Shown piece by piece: positions 22,635 through 33,178 of a stretch of 64,000 nt of DNA (position 1 is its first letter; each line of letters opens with the position of its first letter). Below the pieces are notes generated by a model. The model was not told the DNA's origin. It did no database searches and was given only the letters and a program-made list of their open reading frames with translations. Both the position numbers and the translations under genes were made by a program. This DNA is from Sepioteuthis lessoniana (Eukaryota > Mollusca > Cephalopoda > Myopsida > Loliginidae). The DNA lies in contig OY757904.1 in the NCBI GenBank assembly GCA_963585895.1, positions 6,419,130 through 6,483,129 on the forward strand, written 5' to 3'.

Positions 22635-23660
22635 TGTTTTGAAGAGTGTTACTACTAGGATTTATTCAAGCCTGCGTGAAATATTCTTGTTTACTTTCCA
22701 TCTTGCCTATTCTTAATACGTTTTGTTAGCATCGATGTAGTGCATCTATATAGCAGCATGGACAGAGCCACAGATTGGAAGAAATCCCATTTTATTTTAA
22801 CGGATTGATCAGACTTCCATGTGATCGATAACCTGTCAATAGCATTCCACTCCTTTGCTTAGCGTATAGTGACATCACTTTCCGTTGATCAGATGTTGCT
22901 GTCGAGATAAGTGAACTGATTCAATAATTTTAGTGGCCTACCTCTCAGAGTTGAGATGGCTCCTTTTTGTTTAAAACGTACCCTGTTTTATTTGCATTCA
23001 TATAGTGGCTAATGCCTCCCGCTATTTGCACTAGAATATGCAGAAAGGATTCTTGTTGGGTCGGTGTATTTACAAAAAGCACTAGGTCGTCTGCGTTGTC
23101 TATCGTCTGCTTTTTCAATATTAAACCAATTTCTTTATTAGATCTATCGACATTCGTATTTCAATGTTTCAGCAGAGTATAAGCAAATATGGTGATGATA
23201 TATTTATTTCCTTCAAGATTCCTGGAACAATGTCGAAGAAGCCAGTGTCTCCATTAAGTGAGCGAACCATTGATTTTATATTCTGCAACAGTTTGTTTGG
23301 GAAGATCATATGCAAGTAGTATTTGCTCCCTCTTTCCTCAGTGGATGGAATCGAATGTTTTGGAAAAATCTACGAACAGTAGATTCTTTACTCGTACTCC
23401 TTTGATGATTCGGCAGATTATCAGAGTCTGTGCGGCGGTTGTGGGGCGATTTCTTCGAAAGACGTTCTAATTCTTTTTTAGAATTTCCATGGTTTCGGCT
23501 TCGATTCGATTGAGAAGCACGACATTATAGTCCTTTGCAACTTTAGCAGTTAGAGTTATGCCTCTTTAGTTCTTAGTGATTCTGTGATTGCCTTTCTTAG
23601 GGAAGGGAATGATTCAACTTTTCGTTTATTTTTCTGGCGTTTTGTAAACCAATTTTATTA

Positions 23661-23893
23661 GGGGGTGTCCTCGTGGTGTAATGGTTAAAGCGATGGACTG
23701 CGGAATCGCAGTACGCGAGTTCGTACTCCAGCCGCGCTATTACGTTCACTTTCGGCCAAATACCCTTGGGAAAGGTATGAACCCCCTTATCCTCCCAGCT
23801 ATGGGTTAAATAGTACCACTACTGTTCTTCTAGGAGAATGGATTTGGCATTAAATAACCTACAGGGGTTGATATGCCATTAAACAAAGAAACC
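23661..23893 (+). repeat. tRNA-derived SINE family B, full length with target duplication
   Basis: The head resembles a tRNA: A box TGGTGTAATGG (23674-23684), B box AGTTCGTACTCC (23718-23729). The body follows (TTCGGCCAAATACCCTTGGG, CTCCCAGCTATGGGTTAAAT), then the 3' tail ATTAAATAACCTACAGGGG and TTGATATGCCATTAAAC with an A/C-rich end. It is flanked by a perfect 15-base direct repeat AAACCAATTTTATTA (23646-23660 and 23894-23908), as expected for LINE-driven insertion. It interrupts the LINE at 22185-24305. Confidence 0.93.
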
Positions 23894-24307
23894 AAACCAA
23901 TTTTATTATTTTTCATCTTTGCCTATTTCAGCATTTATGTCTCCACCGAGGATTACTACGTTATATTTGGGAATATGTCGAACAAGGGAATATTGCACAT
24001 CAAAGATAGTGATATCCATTTCAACACTGGCATTGATGGGACTGTTGCAAGAGACGATCGTGGTGAAGAGGTTGGCATTAAATGTAGCCCACATAATTTT
24101 CGATTGGATACCCTCGATGATTTTGGGTGATTTAAAGACACGAGGGATAAGAAATATTCCTACATCTCCTATGGCAGCATTTTTTTTTATCCCTGACGAT
24201 GACGAGATAAATGTCCACTTACTACAAGTATCAAGTCATTTAAAGTCTAGTTCACTATGGTAAAATCTATGTTCTTGTACGTATATAATGCCTATAGTGT
24301 GCTCGGC

Positions 24308-24337
24308 TGTATATATATATATATATATATATATATT
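24308..24337. repeat. (TA)n microsatellite
   Basis: About 14 TA units between the end of the LINE copy and a family E SINE fragment. Confidence 0.95.
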
Positions 24338-24460
24338 GTCATTCACAGACAGACTGTTTCGTTGTATCACATCTATTCCGCTGGACACTTCAAGCTGGGA
24401 TGGAAACCCGCCTAACTTTACTTTAGACCGATAACATACCGCTTATTTGGCGACCTAACG
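24338..24460 (-). repeat. tRNA-derived SINE family E fragment
   Basis: Same block as 13263-13380: TTCACAGACAGACTGTTTCG, TTGTATCAC, then GGGATGGAAACCCGCC (complement of a B-box-like site) and CTTTACTTTAGACCGATA. It carries an extra segment (ATCTATTCCGCTGGACA) not in the first copy. Confidence 0.7.
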
Positions 24461-24559
24461 TCAGCTCGGGAATTTAACGTATATTTATAACTTTTCGTTT
24501 GTTTACATTTTACGCTCTTGAATACCGGAGTGCTTAATTCATTAGAAGAGCTTTACATT

Positions 24560-24768
24560 ACGCGAGTCATCATCATCATCATCATCATGTCTTGCTGGTA
24601 GCACGGATATCCCTGACCCTCTCTCGCCACTTTTCCCTATCGTTAATCGCCTCAGGCAGGTCTTCAGGACAACATCCTGTATCCTCACATAGTTGCTGAA
24701 TGTATGTTCGTGCTGGTCGTCCTGCTTTTGCACGGCCATGTGTGGGGGTCCATAGACGTTAATTCCTT
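24560..24768 (-). mobile_element. APE-type LINE, 3'-terminal fragment
   Basis: About 200 bases covering the last 65 codons or so of the LINE plus its ATC/TGA tail (24570-24590). It matches 28296-28465 position by position (plus strand CGTGCTGGTCGTCCTGCTTT, CACGGATATCCCTGACCC). It is 5'-truncated at about 24768 in the WTPTHG region. Confidence 0.9.
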
Positions 24769-24799
24769 TGCCAGAGGGCTAAAGTTTTTTTTTTGCGAG

Positions 24800-27700
24800 G
24801 GGGTATTATGCTCAACTAATTCAGACCTTACGTCATCACCAGGAGAAAGGTTTTTGCAAAAAAAGTTTTGTTGTTTAAGTGTCACTCCAAACCTGTCTCT
24901 TCTATTTCAAAGCAGCGCCTTGATGACAATTTAGCTTCATGTTAAAGCCATTTGGGGTAAGTGTTCCGAGACGATTTATCTTCGCGGGTTTCCATTATCG
25001 CCTTAGTATTGTCAGTGCATTTTGTTTTGTTTTTTGTTGTTGTTTTCGTTTTCGTTTTTTGCCGGTTTTTTTTTTTTTTTTGCGGGGAGGGTTGTTTTTT
25101 CGTTTGTTTTGTTTTTTTCAATGATGTATTTGCCTCTCTGTTAAAATCGTGACCGTTTGAGCGGAAATATTTCTTTACAAGTATTAATTTGTTGTAATCT
25201 ATAGATTTGATTCTGTATCAGTTGTTATTTAGTCGAAAATGTTTTAAAGTATATATACATATATCAGTAAGTATCATATTCCATTATCTCAGCAAACAAA
25301 AGCACTGCAAAGTATAGACAATCTCACCTATTCAATATACTGTTATTTTTTAGATGACATTCTCAGTTTCTCCTTTTTCTTTTCATTCCTTACCTCTAAA
25401 ACATGGTCGATGTTTTTCTTTCCTACATTGTTTCCATATTTGACCTTTTTTTTATTTTTCTGTTCAAGTAAGCATTTCAACACCTTTAACTAGCTGTTAA
25501 CTTAAAACTATTTTCTTTTCATCACTTTCTATATCTTCGTTAATAACACTTTGGGTGTTAAAAGATTCCTCAATTAACAAATTCCGTTCTTTATTTTCTA
25601 TTTTATTCAGGATTAGCTATATCTCTCGATCAGATATCCAGTTTCTTTGGTTTGATCAGCGAAACTCTGGATCAATTTTTCTATTGAGGACTTTTCTCTA
25701 AGTTGCAAACATTTGCTTCCTGCCATCTTTAATGGATGTTAGCTAAACTTAATTCAGTTATCATCCGATCTTATTTTCATCTTTGCTGGCTAATGGTAGT
25801 TGATAATAACTGTTTCTCCATTGTAGACCACCAAGGGAGCACGAACAGGTAGTGCAACCAATTGGCATTAGTAAATGACCGAGTTACTCCTGCTGACCAT
25901 CATGCAACACCTGCCGGTAACGATGCGTAAATGAGGTATTTGCGGTCAATGTTTATAGTTCATTATATGATCTGTTTTGGCTCTAAGAAGCTGTCATAAG
26001 GTGGTGCCCAACCCATTGTGAATAGATTAGTTTGGCCTGATTACAACTAGAGTAAACGTTAACATTTTACCCGTTCTTATCTCCCATAATATTTCATGGC
26101 AATTATACATATTAAAAGGAGCTCGCGCAGAAATTATATAAAATATCACATGGCAGAATGTGCATTATAAAAATATGGGTCTGATATACAAACAATATAT
26201 ACTAAGTTTTAATTTCTAAAATGTTTCTGTTCATACTACGCTTCCACAAGATTTACTGTATTATTTTTATATACAAATCAATATAAAAACCAAATCAATT
26301 CATTTAAAGATATTGTCTTTCAACAGTTTATATGACTTCCATTTTGATATGTATATTTTTTTTCTTTTTCCCTTTCATCCCCTTCTACTAAGGTTTTTCT
26401 TGTGATTCCTGCAGAAATATGGCAAAAATTAATCAAGTTCCGGATGATTTTCAACGATTGGCTCTTAATGTTCCTGTATTTTCGTTCACTTATGATGTTT
26501 ACGTGACTAAACAAATGTGAGACATTAAGTTTCTACTTTTCAAATGTTTGTAAACGGATAACAAATCTTTTATCTATTTCTTAGCACAAAACCTGATAAA
26601 TCTTAACGAGAAAATGTTGAGTTCTTTTGCGATTTTTTCACAATTAAACGTATGCAAATGTATGAAATAAAAGATGGTATTACAAACAGAAAATGTTTAA
26701 GAAATTTCTGTTCTATGATTTGGTTGTAACTGGTCCACAAAATAAAGTCTTACTTTATTTTTTTCTTTACAAATTTAAACTATTGTAAATGGTGGTATTT
26801 TAGCTTAAAATAATCCTCTTTCTTTATTGTTTCAGTAAGCTTTAAAAAAACCGTATTGTAACAGATTGTCGTCATTTACTAAGCTTATATTACTTTGGAT
26901 AGCTGTAAAAAGTATGGGGCAACTAGTAAGATTCGAAAACGATGACTTTATAGCCTTGCTCACAAACTAGAGAACAACGCGATGCACCCTGTTTAGTAAT
27001 AGATCGTAAATTATAGATTGTATACGTTTCTTTTGTCTAAGAAGTATCAATATGATTTTAATTTCTCAGCAAGAAGTTTTATCACTAAATTATTTTCCAT
27101 CTTCCTCATTGATTTTTTAAAATTTATTCCACATTTTTATTTATTCATTTATTTATTTATTTAATGCAATAATATTCAAGAAGTTGATTCTTCTAATGTT
27201 ATTATGTCAAAATTCAAACAATTATTCAAAGAATTAAATGCCTTTACGTCAAACCTCAGAAGATATCAAATAGACCGTTTCTCTTAGGATATAAAAGCTT
27301 ATAAACCAACACAAACAATAAATAATGCGGTTGCAACTATTAAAATACTACAAAATTGCTGAAAGGGTCTTCAGCTGCAACAGAGTACAGCAAAGCAACT
27401 GAATTTTTTAATCTTTCGCAGAAAAAATCATAAAACATAAACTGAACAAAAGGTTACTTTTATTGTATGGTTGATTATTTATATCAGGTATGGCTCTTGC
27501 ATTGAATTAAATAAATTAGTTTCAAGGCTGACCGCTGCCATGAAATAAAACGCTTTTATGGGCTTGAAAACTGCGATTTCTTCTACAGGCAATTTATTGC
27601 TTGGATATAATATGCTTCTACGTGTTAACTTTTAGTGCAGTTGGCTTAGCTAAGTAAACATCGATTGAACAAAGAGCTTAGTTTATTGTTCTTTCAATGA

Positions 27701-28000
27701 GCATTTACGATAGCTTTGAAGCCAGCTTTTTTAGGTCTTTTATGGAAGACAATTTTTGGCGGGAAACCAATTCGCTGTTCATCGATTGCACAGTTGATTG
27801 AGCTGAATTCATTGGATAACCAAAATGAGAATTACTTTTTCTTCATTTTCATTTAATTTCTTAAAGGGTTAAAGATTATTGAAAAATGATGTGTGTTGAA
27901 CTGCAGGATGAATATGATGAATAACATTTAGCTTTCATAATTTTAAGTCATTCCCTTCAGGTTCAAGTTGAGAACTTTTCGTACACACATACACACACAT
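24800..28000. other. 3.2-kb AT-rich interval, nothing recognised
   Basis: No family A, SINE, LINE or transposon landmark found, and no open frame with a recognisable motif. Long T/G homopolymer patches lie at 25020-25115 (TTTTGTTTTG-type) and 27142-27163 (ATTT repeat). It could be intron or plain intergenic DNA. Confidence 0.45.
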
Positions 28001-28004
28001 AAAT

Positions 28005-28280
28005 ATCTGGAGGCGTGCAAAGCGTAATGGGTATCGTCAAAAGAAATGAAATCGACGATCCAAGTTCAAATTCAGGAGAAGGCTACGTTTCATTTCGCGC
28101 TAATGTCTTTTGGGAAATGCATGAATTCATGTTTTCTCCACTCCAGCTATAGGAAATAGTAGGGCAAACTGGTTTCCTTAGCCTTGGTAAAACAACCAGT
28201 CAATGAAAAGGAAAATTCAGAATTCCATTTAAAAATTGACTTTATGTTACATCTTATTTACGGTGGATTGGTCGGGTAAA
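28005..28280 (+). repeat. SINE family C copy
   Basis: Head GGAGGCGTGCAAAGCGTAAT with a degenerate A box. The body follows: CGCGCTAATGTCTTTTGGGA, AGGAAATAGTAGGGCAAAC, AAACAACCAGTCAATG, and AATTCCATTTAAAAATTGAC. It ends GGTGGATTGGTCGGGTAAA, directly against the 3' tail of the LINE at 28287. Confidence 0.8.
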
Positions 28281-28295
28281 TATTTATCATCATCA

Positions 28296-30890
28296 TCATA
28301 TCGTGCTGGCAGCACGGATATCCCTGACCCTCTCTCGCCACTCCTCCCTATCGTTCATCGCCCTAGGCAGGTCTTCAGGACAACAACCTGTATCCTCACA
28401 TAGCTGCTGAATGTACGTTCGTGCTGGTCGTCCTGCTTTTGCGCGGCCGTGTGTGGGGATCCATAAGAGTACATCTCTTATCAGTTCATCTCTGCTTCTC
28501 CAGCAATGTCCTGCATGTCTGGTTCGCCTAACTTGAATAGTTTTCGTGATAGGGGGCAGGTAGCCGTACAGTTGGTGTCTTGTGGGGTGTTGCTGCCAGG
28601 ACTTGTTGAGGATTGCACGCAGCATTCTTGTGTAATTGCCATCTAGTTTCTTCTCCAGCCGTTTTGTTAGCGTCCATGTAGTGCATCCATATAGCAGTAT
28701 CGATGTGACCGCTGCCTGGAAGAAACTGCGTTTCATTTTATCGGTTAGGTCTGATTTCCATATAGTCGATAGCCTATTGATAGCTGTCCATGCTTTCGTT
28801 AACCTCGTTTCGATGTCCTTTTCGGTTGATTCGACGCTGCTTCCTAGGTACGTGAATTTGTCTACTAGTTTAAGAGGGGTTCCTTCTAGAGTGGAGATGT
28901 CCCCCGTTTGGTTATAGCACATATATTCCGTTTTGTGTGCATTAACATGGAGGCCTATGCTTGCTGCTGCTCGTTCCAAACTATGCAGAAGTGTTTCGGC
29001 TTGGTCAGGTGTATTTGCCAGTATCGCTATGTCATCGGCGTAGTCGGCGTCGGTAATTGTTGTTGCGGGGTATCCTCTGCTTCTTTTCTTCGTCAGTTCG
29101 AAGCCATTCTCTTTAATTTTGTCAATCGATGTTCTAAGTACGTAGTCTAGACAAATGATAAAGAGATACGGAGCCAGCGTGTCTCCTTGTAGTACTCCTG
29201 CTACTATGTCGAAGTATTCTGTGTCTCCATCTGGTGATCGTACTTTTACTTTAGTGTTTCTATAGAGAATCGTTATTGCCGCTACGGTTTCTTTAGGTAT
29301 GCCGTACGCTAGTAGGATTTGTTCCATCTTTCCTCTGTGAATGGAGTCGAAAGCCTTGGTAAAGTCGACAAATATTAATGTCGCTTGTAGGTTCTTTGCC
29401 CGTACACCTTCAAGGATTCTGCGGATGGTTAATATTTGTGAGGTCGTGGATCTATTTCTTCGGAAGCCATTTTGGTTTTTTCTAAGTATGTTGGCGATTT
29501 TGGGTTCTATTCGGTTTCGTAGTAGGGCATTGTAGATTTTGGCAGCTATGGATGTAAGTGTTATGCCTCGGTAGTTTTTGGCTAATCCGAGGTCCCCCTT
29601 TTTAGGGAAGGGGAGTATGCATCCCTTCGTCCATCTATCTATCGGATTTTGATTGTATACTGCGTTGCAGTGTCGGAGCAGTATGTCGTCGAATTGTCTG
29701 GTCTTCCATACTTCCGGGGGAATTTCGTCCAGTCCTGCAGCTTTCCTATTTTTAATTTTTCTGAGAACCGAGTCGAGTTCTTCTTGTGTGAACGGTCCAA
29801 GTTTAATGTCTAATTGTTTGCTAATTATTCTGGTGATTGGTTCAGGCGTTATTTTTGGTGGGTTTCCAAGTAAGTTTTCGAAGTGCTGTTTCCACAGTTT
29901 TATTCTTTCTTGTTGGTTTGCTGCTTTAAGTTTTGCTTTGGCTGTGTTCTTTCTTCTGCTCACTTCGTTTATTGTTTGCCAGGCAATTCTAGATTGTCTA
30001 TCTTCCACCGAGTCTCTAATCTTATCTATCTGATTTTGAATGTATTCTGTCTGTTCCTTTATATATATGCCTGTTAATTGATATTGTGCCGTTTTTAGTT
30101 TTAAGGCATTTGTGTTTGTTGGGTTTTTTCGATAGTTTTTGGAGGCTGTTTTCACTAGTGCCCGTTTTTCTCTCACCGCTAAAGTTTCCCATGGGACTCT
30201 ATATTTAGTTTTAATTTTTGTTGGAATGTATTTTGCTGCTGCCTCAAGGTGTGCATTGACGAAATTTTCGTATTCGTCGTTTGGTGTACTTTTTTCCGTC
30301 TTTTCTTGTAGTGTTTCGAATCTGTTTCTTAATTCTAATACGTATTTATCTCTTACATCTTTGTTGTTTAATAGGGCCCAGTCATATTGTTTGGTGGTCG
30401 CTGTTCGTTTGTCGTTTTTTCGTAGGCTTAACCGTATTTTCGCCGTGACTATTCGGTGATCGGTGGACACACCCTCAAAAGAGGAGTATGCCTCGCAATT
30501 CAATGCACTATTCTTCCATTTCTTGTTTATAAGGACGTAGTCTATCTGAGCTTTAGTATTGTTTGCGTACGTGTATGTCCATAGTTTGCCCTCTCTTTTT
30601 TGGTAGTTTGTATTGAGGCATGCTAATCTATTTTCTATCATGAAATCTGTTAGATGTTGCCCATTCCTATTTGACGTGTTGTGGAGGCTGTATTTGTTGT
30701 TTCCGTTTTTCCCGATTTGTGCATTCATGTCTCCGCCAATGACTAACATGTTGTGTTTCGGGATGCTACGCACTAATGAGGATAACTCATCGTAGAAGGT
30801 GACTATTTCATTTTCTTCACTAACATTGGTGGGGCTGTAGCATGAGACGATTGTTGCTCTGGGGTTTCCGTTAAATGTAGCTACCATCAT
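28296..30890 (-). CDS. LINE endonuclease C-terminus and reverse transcriptase
   Basis: 864 codons. The annotated Met is internal; the true frame enters from upstream. Endonuclease motifs continue with GGDMNAQIG (Asp54, Asn56) and STDHRIV (near 145-151). A basic linker follows, then the reverse transcriptase: FPKKGDLGLAKNYRGITLTS, NQNGFRRNRSTTSQILTIRR, FVDFTKAFDSIHRGKMEQ, GVLQGDTLAPYLFIICLDYV, and the catalytic YADD at residues 617-620 (29031-29042). After the thumb (TYLGSSV) comes a C-terminal domain with RRTRHAGHCWRSRDELIRDV and RPARTYIQQLCEDTGCCPED. The stop codon TGA is the first unit of the TGA tail. All visible catalytic residues are intact, unlike every other copy here. It acts in cis on its own RNA at the target site. 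Confidence 0.93.
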   Translation of the reverse strand: MMVATFNGNPRATIVSCYSPTNVSEENEIVTFYDELSSLVRSIPKHNMLVIGGDMNAQIGKNGNNKYSLHNTSNRNGQHLTDFMIENRLACLNTNYQKREGKLWTYTYANNTKAQIDYVLINKKWKNSALNCEAYSSFEGVSTDHRIVTAKIRLSLRKNDKRTATTKQYDWALLNNKDVRDKYVLELRNRFETLQEKTEKSTPNDEYENFVNAHLEAAAKYIPTKIKTKYRVPWETLAVREKRALVKTASKNYRKNPTNTNALKLKTAQYQLTGIYIKEQTEYIQNQIDKIRDSVEDRQSRIAWQTINEVSRRKNTAKAKLKAANQQERIKLWKQHFENLLGNPPKITPEPITRIISKQLDIKLGPFTQEELDSVLRKIKNRKAAGLDEIPPEVWKTRQFDDILLRHCNAVYNQNPIDRWTKGCILPFPKKGDLGLAKNYRGITLTSIAAKIYNALLRNRIEPKIANILRKNQNGFRRNRSTTSQILTIRRILEGVRAKNLQATLIFVDFTKAFDSIHRGKMEQILLAYGIPKETVAAITILYRNTKVKVRSPDGDTEYFDIVAGVLQGDTLAPYLFIICLDYVLRTSIDKIKENGFELTKKRSRGYPATTITDADYADDIAILANTPDQAETLLHSLERAAASIGLHVNAHKTEYMCYNQTGDISTLEGTPLKLVDKFTYLGSSVESTEKDIETRLTKAWTAINRLSTIWKSDLTDKMKRSFFQAAVTSILLYGCTTWTLTKRLEKKLDGNYTRMLRAILNKSWQQHPTRHQLYGYLPPITKTIQVRRTRHAGHCWRSRDELIRDVLLWIPTHGRAKAGRPARTYIQQLCEDTGCCPEDLPRAMNDREEWRERVRDIRAASTI

Positions 30891-30915
30891 CCTAGGTTGT
30901 ATTTTCTCTATGCTA

Positions 30916-31326
30916 TTAAGCGTTTTTTAGTGCTCTAGGTCCTATAAGCAATCCTACCCCTCCTACTGCGGCGTTGACAGAGTTTTTCCATGCGGATACA
31001 GTGGCGAGCGACCATCTATTGCCAGTTTCGTGATATTTGATATCTTCTGTGTGCGTGTATCTGTGTTCTTGTATGCATATTATTTCTATATTATGTTCTT
31101 CGGCCGATGCGATTAGCTCTGGGAGTTGTCCTATTCTATTTAAGGTTCTTACGTTAAATGTGGCTATTTGTAGTGTTTGCTTGCATTTTAGTAGTTTTGA
31201 TTGTTTGAGCTCTGTAGCTGATTTTTCGAACACCGAGGCCAGGGCTCCAACCTCAGCAGGACGCGCCCCTTTTTTACCCGCGCGAAGAGCGATGCGGTTT
31301 GTGTAAGTGGTTTGAGTGTGGGTCAT
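30916..31326 (-). CDS. LINE endonuclease domain, N-terminal part
   Basis: 136 codons from ATG at 31326. After a basic N-terminal leader, the AP-endonuclease fold starts at TFNVRTLNRIG (about residues 54-64) and continues to IICIQEHRYTH (about 80-90), which supplies the catalytic glutamate. GGVGLLIGPRALK lies near the end. The frame then stops artificially at 30916-30918. A run of six A residues (T on plus, 30923-30928) has one base too many compared with the copy near 34590. Without it the protein would continue into the next frame, which resumes before 30890. This is therefore half of one protein of about 1,000 residues. The enzyme would nick target DNA to prime reverse transcription. Confidence 0.9.
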   Translation of the reverse strand: MTHTQTTYTNRIALRAGKKGARPAEVGALASVFEKSATELKQSKLLKCKQTLQIATFNVRTLNRIGQLPELIASAEEHNIEIICIQEHRYTHTEDIKYHETGNRWSLATVSAWKNSVNAAVGGVGLLIGPRALKNA

Positions 31327-31469
31327 GGTTATCTTTCGATGGCTGTTTTATTCTCTTCTATAGAAACCACTCTTATAGAGGAGCAGCAGTAGTTCCCCGA
31401 TCGAACTGTCGATCCTGCGCGAAAAGTCGTCAGACTCACGTCCAGGACCCATTTGGGTATTGAGTTTGG

Positions 31470-31690
31470 TCGTCCATTGGTTTATTCAAATACATTTACG
31501 TACATCATGCTGCTTCCCATGTGTACTGTTATGTATGATTTTTCGTTGTTTTAAAATCGTGAGAAAACCATAATTGTCAGATATGAAGTTATAAAAAGAC
31601 TTAAAGTAAAAAATTGTAATGAATGTTGTTCAGTATTTTTTATCGATTGATGTACACTTTTTAGAGTAACACAGACATAAAGTACACATT
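31470..31690. other. Short spacer, nothing recognised
   Basis: AT-rich, no feature. Confidence 0.4.
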
Positions 31691-31694
31691 CCTT

Positions 31695-32095
31695 CACTCT
31701 ATTGGCAGGGCTCAGAATATACTGACTATATCCTCTGAAGAGGGGTAAGGCCCCCCTCCCACCAAAAAAAAAAGAGTGTCTAGGGTACTAAACTACAACT
31801 GATGATAAGGCTCTAGCTCTGGAGATCTGGGGAATGTGGAATACCCCTTTCTTACCATTACTCCCAGGTCCACTTAACCAAAGTGTAAGTGCCTGTTAGG
31901 GCCCCATCTCCAGGTCGAATAGATCTATTAAAAACTGTTTGTATTCGATACGATCGTGCGCCAAAAAAATTTAAAAACAACTACTCACAAATGTAAATTT
32001 GAATGTATAATGAACGCTATTTCCTAACCTTTAGGCATAAATTAACCCAAGACAGGTTGAAATGCCGTTAAAATCAATCAATCAATACACAATTC
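31695..32095 (+). repeat. Family A dispersed repeat, copy 6
   Basis: Near full length. ATATCCTCTGAAGAGGGGTA at the 5' side, GATGATAAGGCTCTAGCTCT, AATACCCCTTTCTTACCATT, then CTGTTAGGGCCCCATCTCC and TCGAATAGATCTATTAAAAA. It ends GGTTGAAATGCCGTTAAAAT followed by an (ATCA)n tail near 32074-32090. Confidence 0.88.
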
Positions 32096-32099
32096 TAAG

Positions 32100-32800
32100 G
32101 GCTTTATTAATATTATCACTTCATGTATTTAATTAATTAAAATTTGGTAATAGGATAAATTGCCAATATTATTCGGGTCTTCAAAAGGAAAATTATATCA
32201 GTATATTATAAAAATATAATCAATTCTGATTTACTGAATTATTTGATGTGATTCCAGTTTAATTTTAAAGTGGTCTAAAAAAGTCACAAGTAGAAAAATT
32301 CAAAATGGCGTTGGATCTAGAAAATTAATCCAATTCGCTGCTTGTCGTCCAATCTGGCTATCCTGGGAGTGAGTTACAATCACGTCCAAGTTTCTATAAT
32401 TTATTATTATCTGGCAACCCTGGTGAAAACTGAATTGCTTCAAATGAAAGAATCAAGCATAATTTTGAAGCATAAAACACTTAATAGGTTTTACAAAAAA
32501 AAGATTAATTATTGTCAAAAGAATCGTTGGCAAAGGAGGGAAAATTGGAGAGATAGAATGGAAAAGAAACGTGTGCTTAAAATCAACAAATAAAATAACG
32601 AAATGTTCGTACTCACCGCTTCTTGCTACAGAAAAAGCAAGAAGTAAAATGATATCAAAGAATGCTTGATTAGAACCCCTTTTTTAGTTTTAATTTTTTT
32701 TTTTGTCTAACTTGTTTCTTTTCTCCCCTTTCAACTAGCTTACTGAGGTCCTAATTTCCTTTTTTCCTTCCTTCAGATCTGGTTTCAGGTTTTTTTCCTT
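32100..32800. other. AT-rich spacer, nothing recognised
   Basis: The 83-codon plus frame at 32342-32593 is lysine-rich and matches nothing I know. T-runs lie at 32694-32703. Confidence 0.4.
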
Positions 32801-32814
32801 TGTTTTGTTTTCGT

Positions 32815-32937
32815 TTTGTTTTTTGTTTAATGGCATATCAACCTTTATGGGTTATTTAATACCAACGCCATCCTTGTAGAAGAACAATAGAGGTACTATT
32901 TAACCCATTGGGGGGACAAGAGAGTTCGTACCCTTCA
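32815..32937 (-). repeat. SINE family B, 3' half (outer, minus)
   Basis: In plus order: GTTTAATGGCATATCAACCT, GGGTTATTTAATACCAACGC, GAACAATAGAGGTACTATTT and AACCCATTGGGGGGACAAG. This is the complement of the SINE B 3' half. It is cut at about 32937 by the plus-strand SINE that follows. Confidence 0.85.
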
Positions 32938-33178
32938 TAAGAGTATCCTCGTGGTGTAATGGTTAAAGCGATGGACTACGGAACCGTAGTAAGCGAGTTC
33001 GTACTCTAGTCGCGCTATTATGTTCACTTTCGGGCAAATACCCTTGGGAAAGGTATGAACCCCCTTATCCTCCCAGCTATGGGTTAAATAGTTCCACGAC
33101 TGTTCTTCTAGGAGAATAGCTTTGGCATTAAATAACCGACAAAGGTTGATATGCCATTAAACAAAGAAACCAAACCAA
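32938..33178 (+). repeat. SINE family B, full length (inner, plus)
   Basis: Very close to the copy at 23661: CCTCGTGGTGTAATGG head, B-box region GAGTTCGTACTCTAG, TTCGGGCAAATACCCTTGGG, CTCCCAGCTATGGGTTAAAT, and tail TTGATATGCCATTAAAC then AAAGAAACCAAACCAAAC. It sits inside an older minus-strand SINE. Confidence 0.92.

Larger units (their letters stand above)
22185..24305 (-). mobile_element. APE-type LINE, subfamily 2, interrupted and internally deleted
   Basis: Minus-strand copy split by a SINE. The endonuclease part (23905-24305) reads LFTTIVSCNSPINASVEMDI and LGGDINAEIGK. The RT part (22290-23645) reads FPKKGNH, NVFRRNRPTTAQTL, LFVDFSKTFDSIH, NADDLVLFVNTP (YADD decayed) and RRTRYAGHCWRSKDELISDV. 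About 300 residues between the two parts are missing. The tail segment is duplicated in tandem (22403-22634). Multiple stops. It is more diverged than the copies at 20180 and 28287. Confidence 0.85.
28287..31460 (-). mobile_element. Near-complete APE-type (RTE-like) LINE
   Basis: Best-preserved element in the window. It has a short 5' leader (31327 to about 31460), one long coding region with a single frameshift (31326-30916 and 30890-28296), and a 3' end in TGA triplets (28287-28298 as CAT on plus). The tail directly follows the last codons. The endonuclease, RT and tail type are those of RTE-like LINEs, the group from which the host gene CFDP2 of ruminants borrowed its endonuclease. The exact clade is inferred. 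The leader matches the plus-strand copy near 34110-34240. Confidence 0.92.

Noticed and set aside
23661-23740. tRNA gene
   Set aside because: The A and B boxes belong to a SINE head: a SINE body, 3' tail and target duplication follow, and the same head recurs at 32938. The same reasoning excludes 38517, 38846, 48293 and 59251.
29653-30033. 126-codon plus-strand open frame
   Set aside because: It lies opposite the intact LINE reverse transcriptase and mirrors its codons; a shadow frame.
28296-31326. Host gene such as a CFDP2-like protein
   Set aside because: The endonuclease is fused to a reverse transcriptase, ends in a TGA tail and has decayed relatives throughout the window; it is a LINE.
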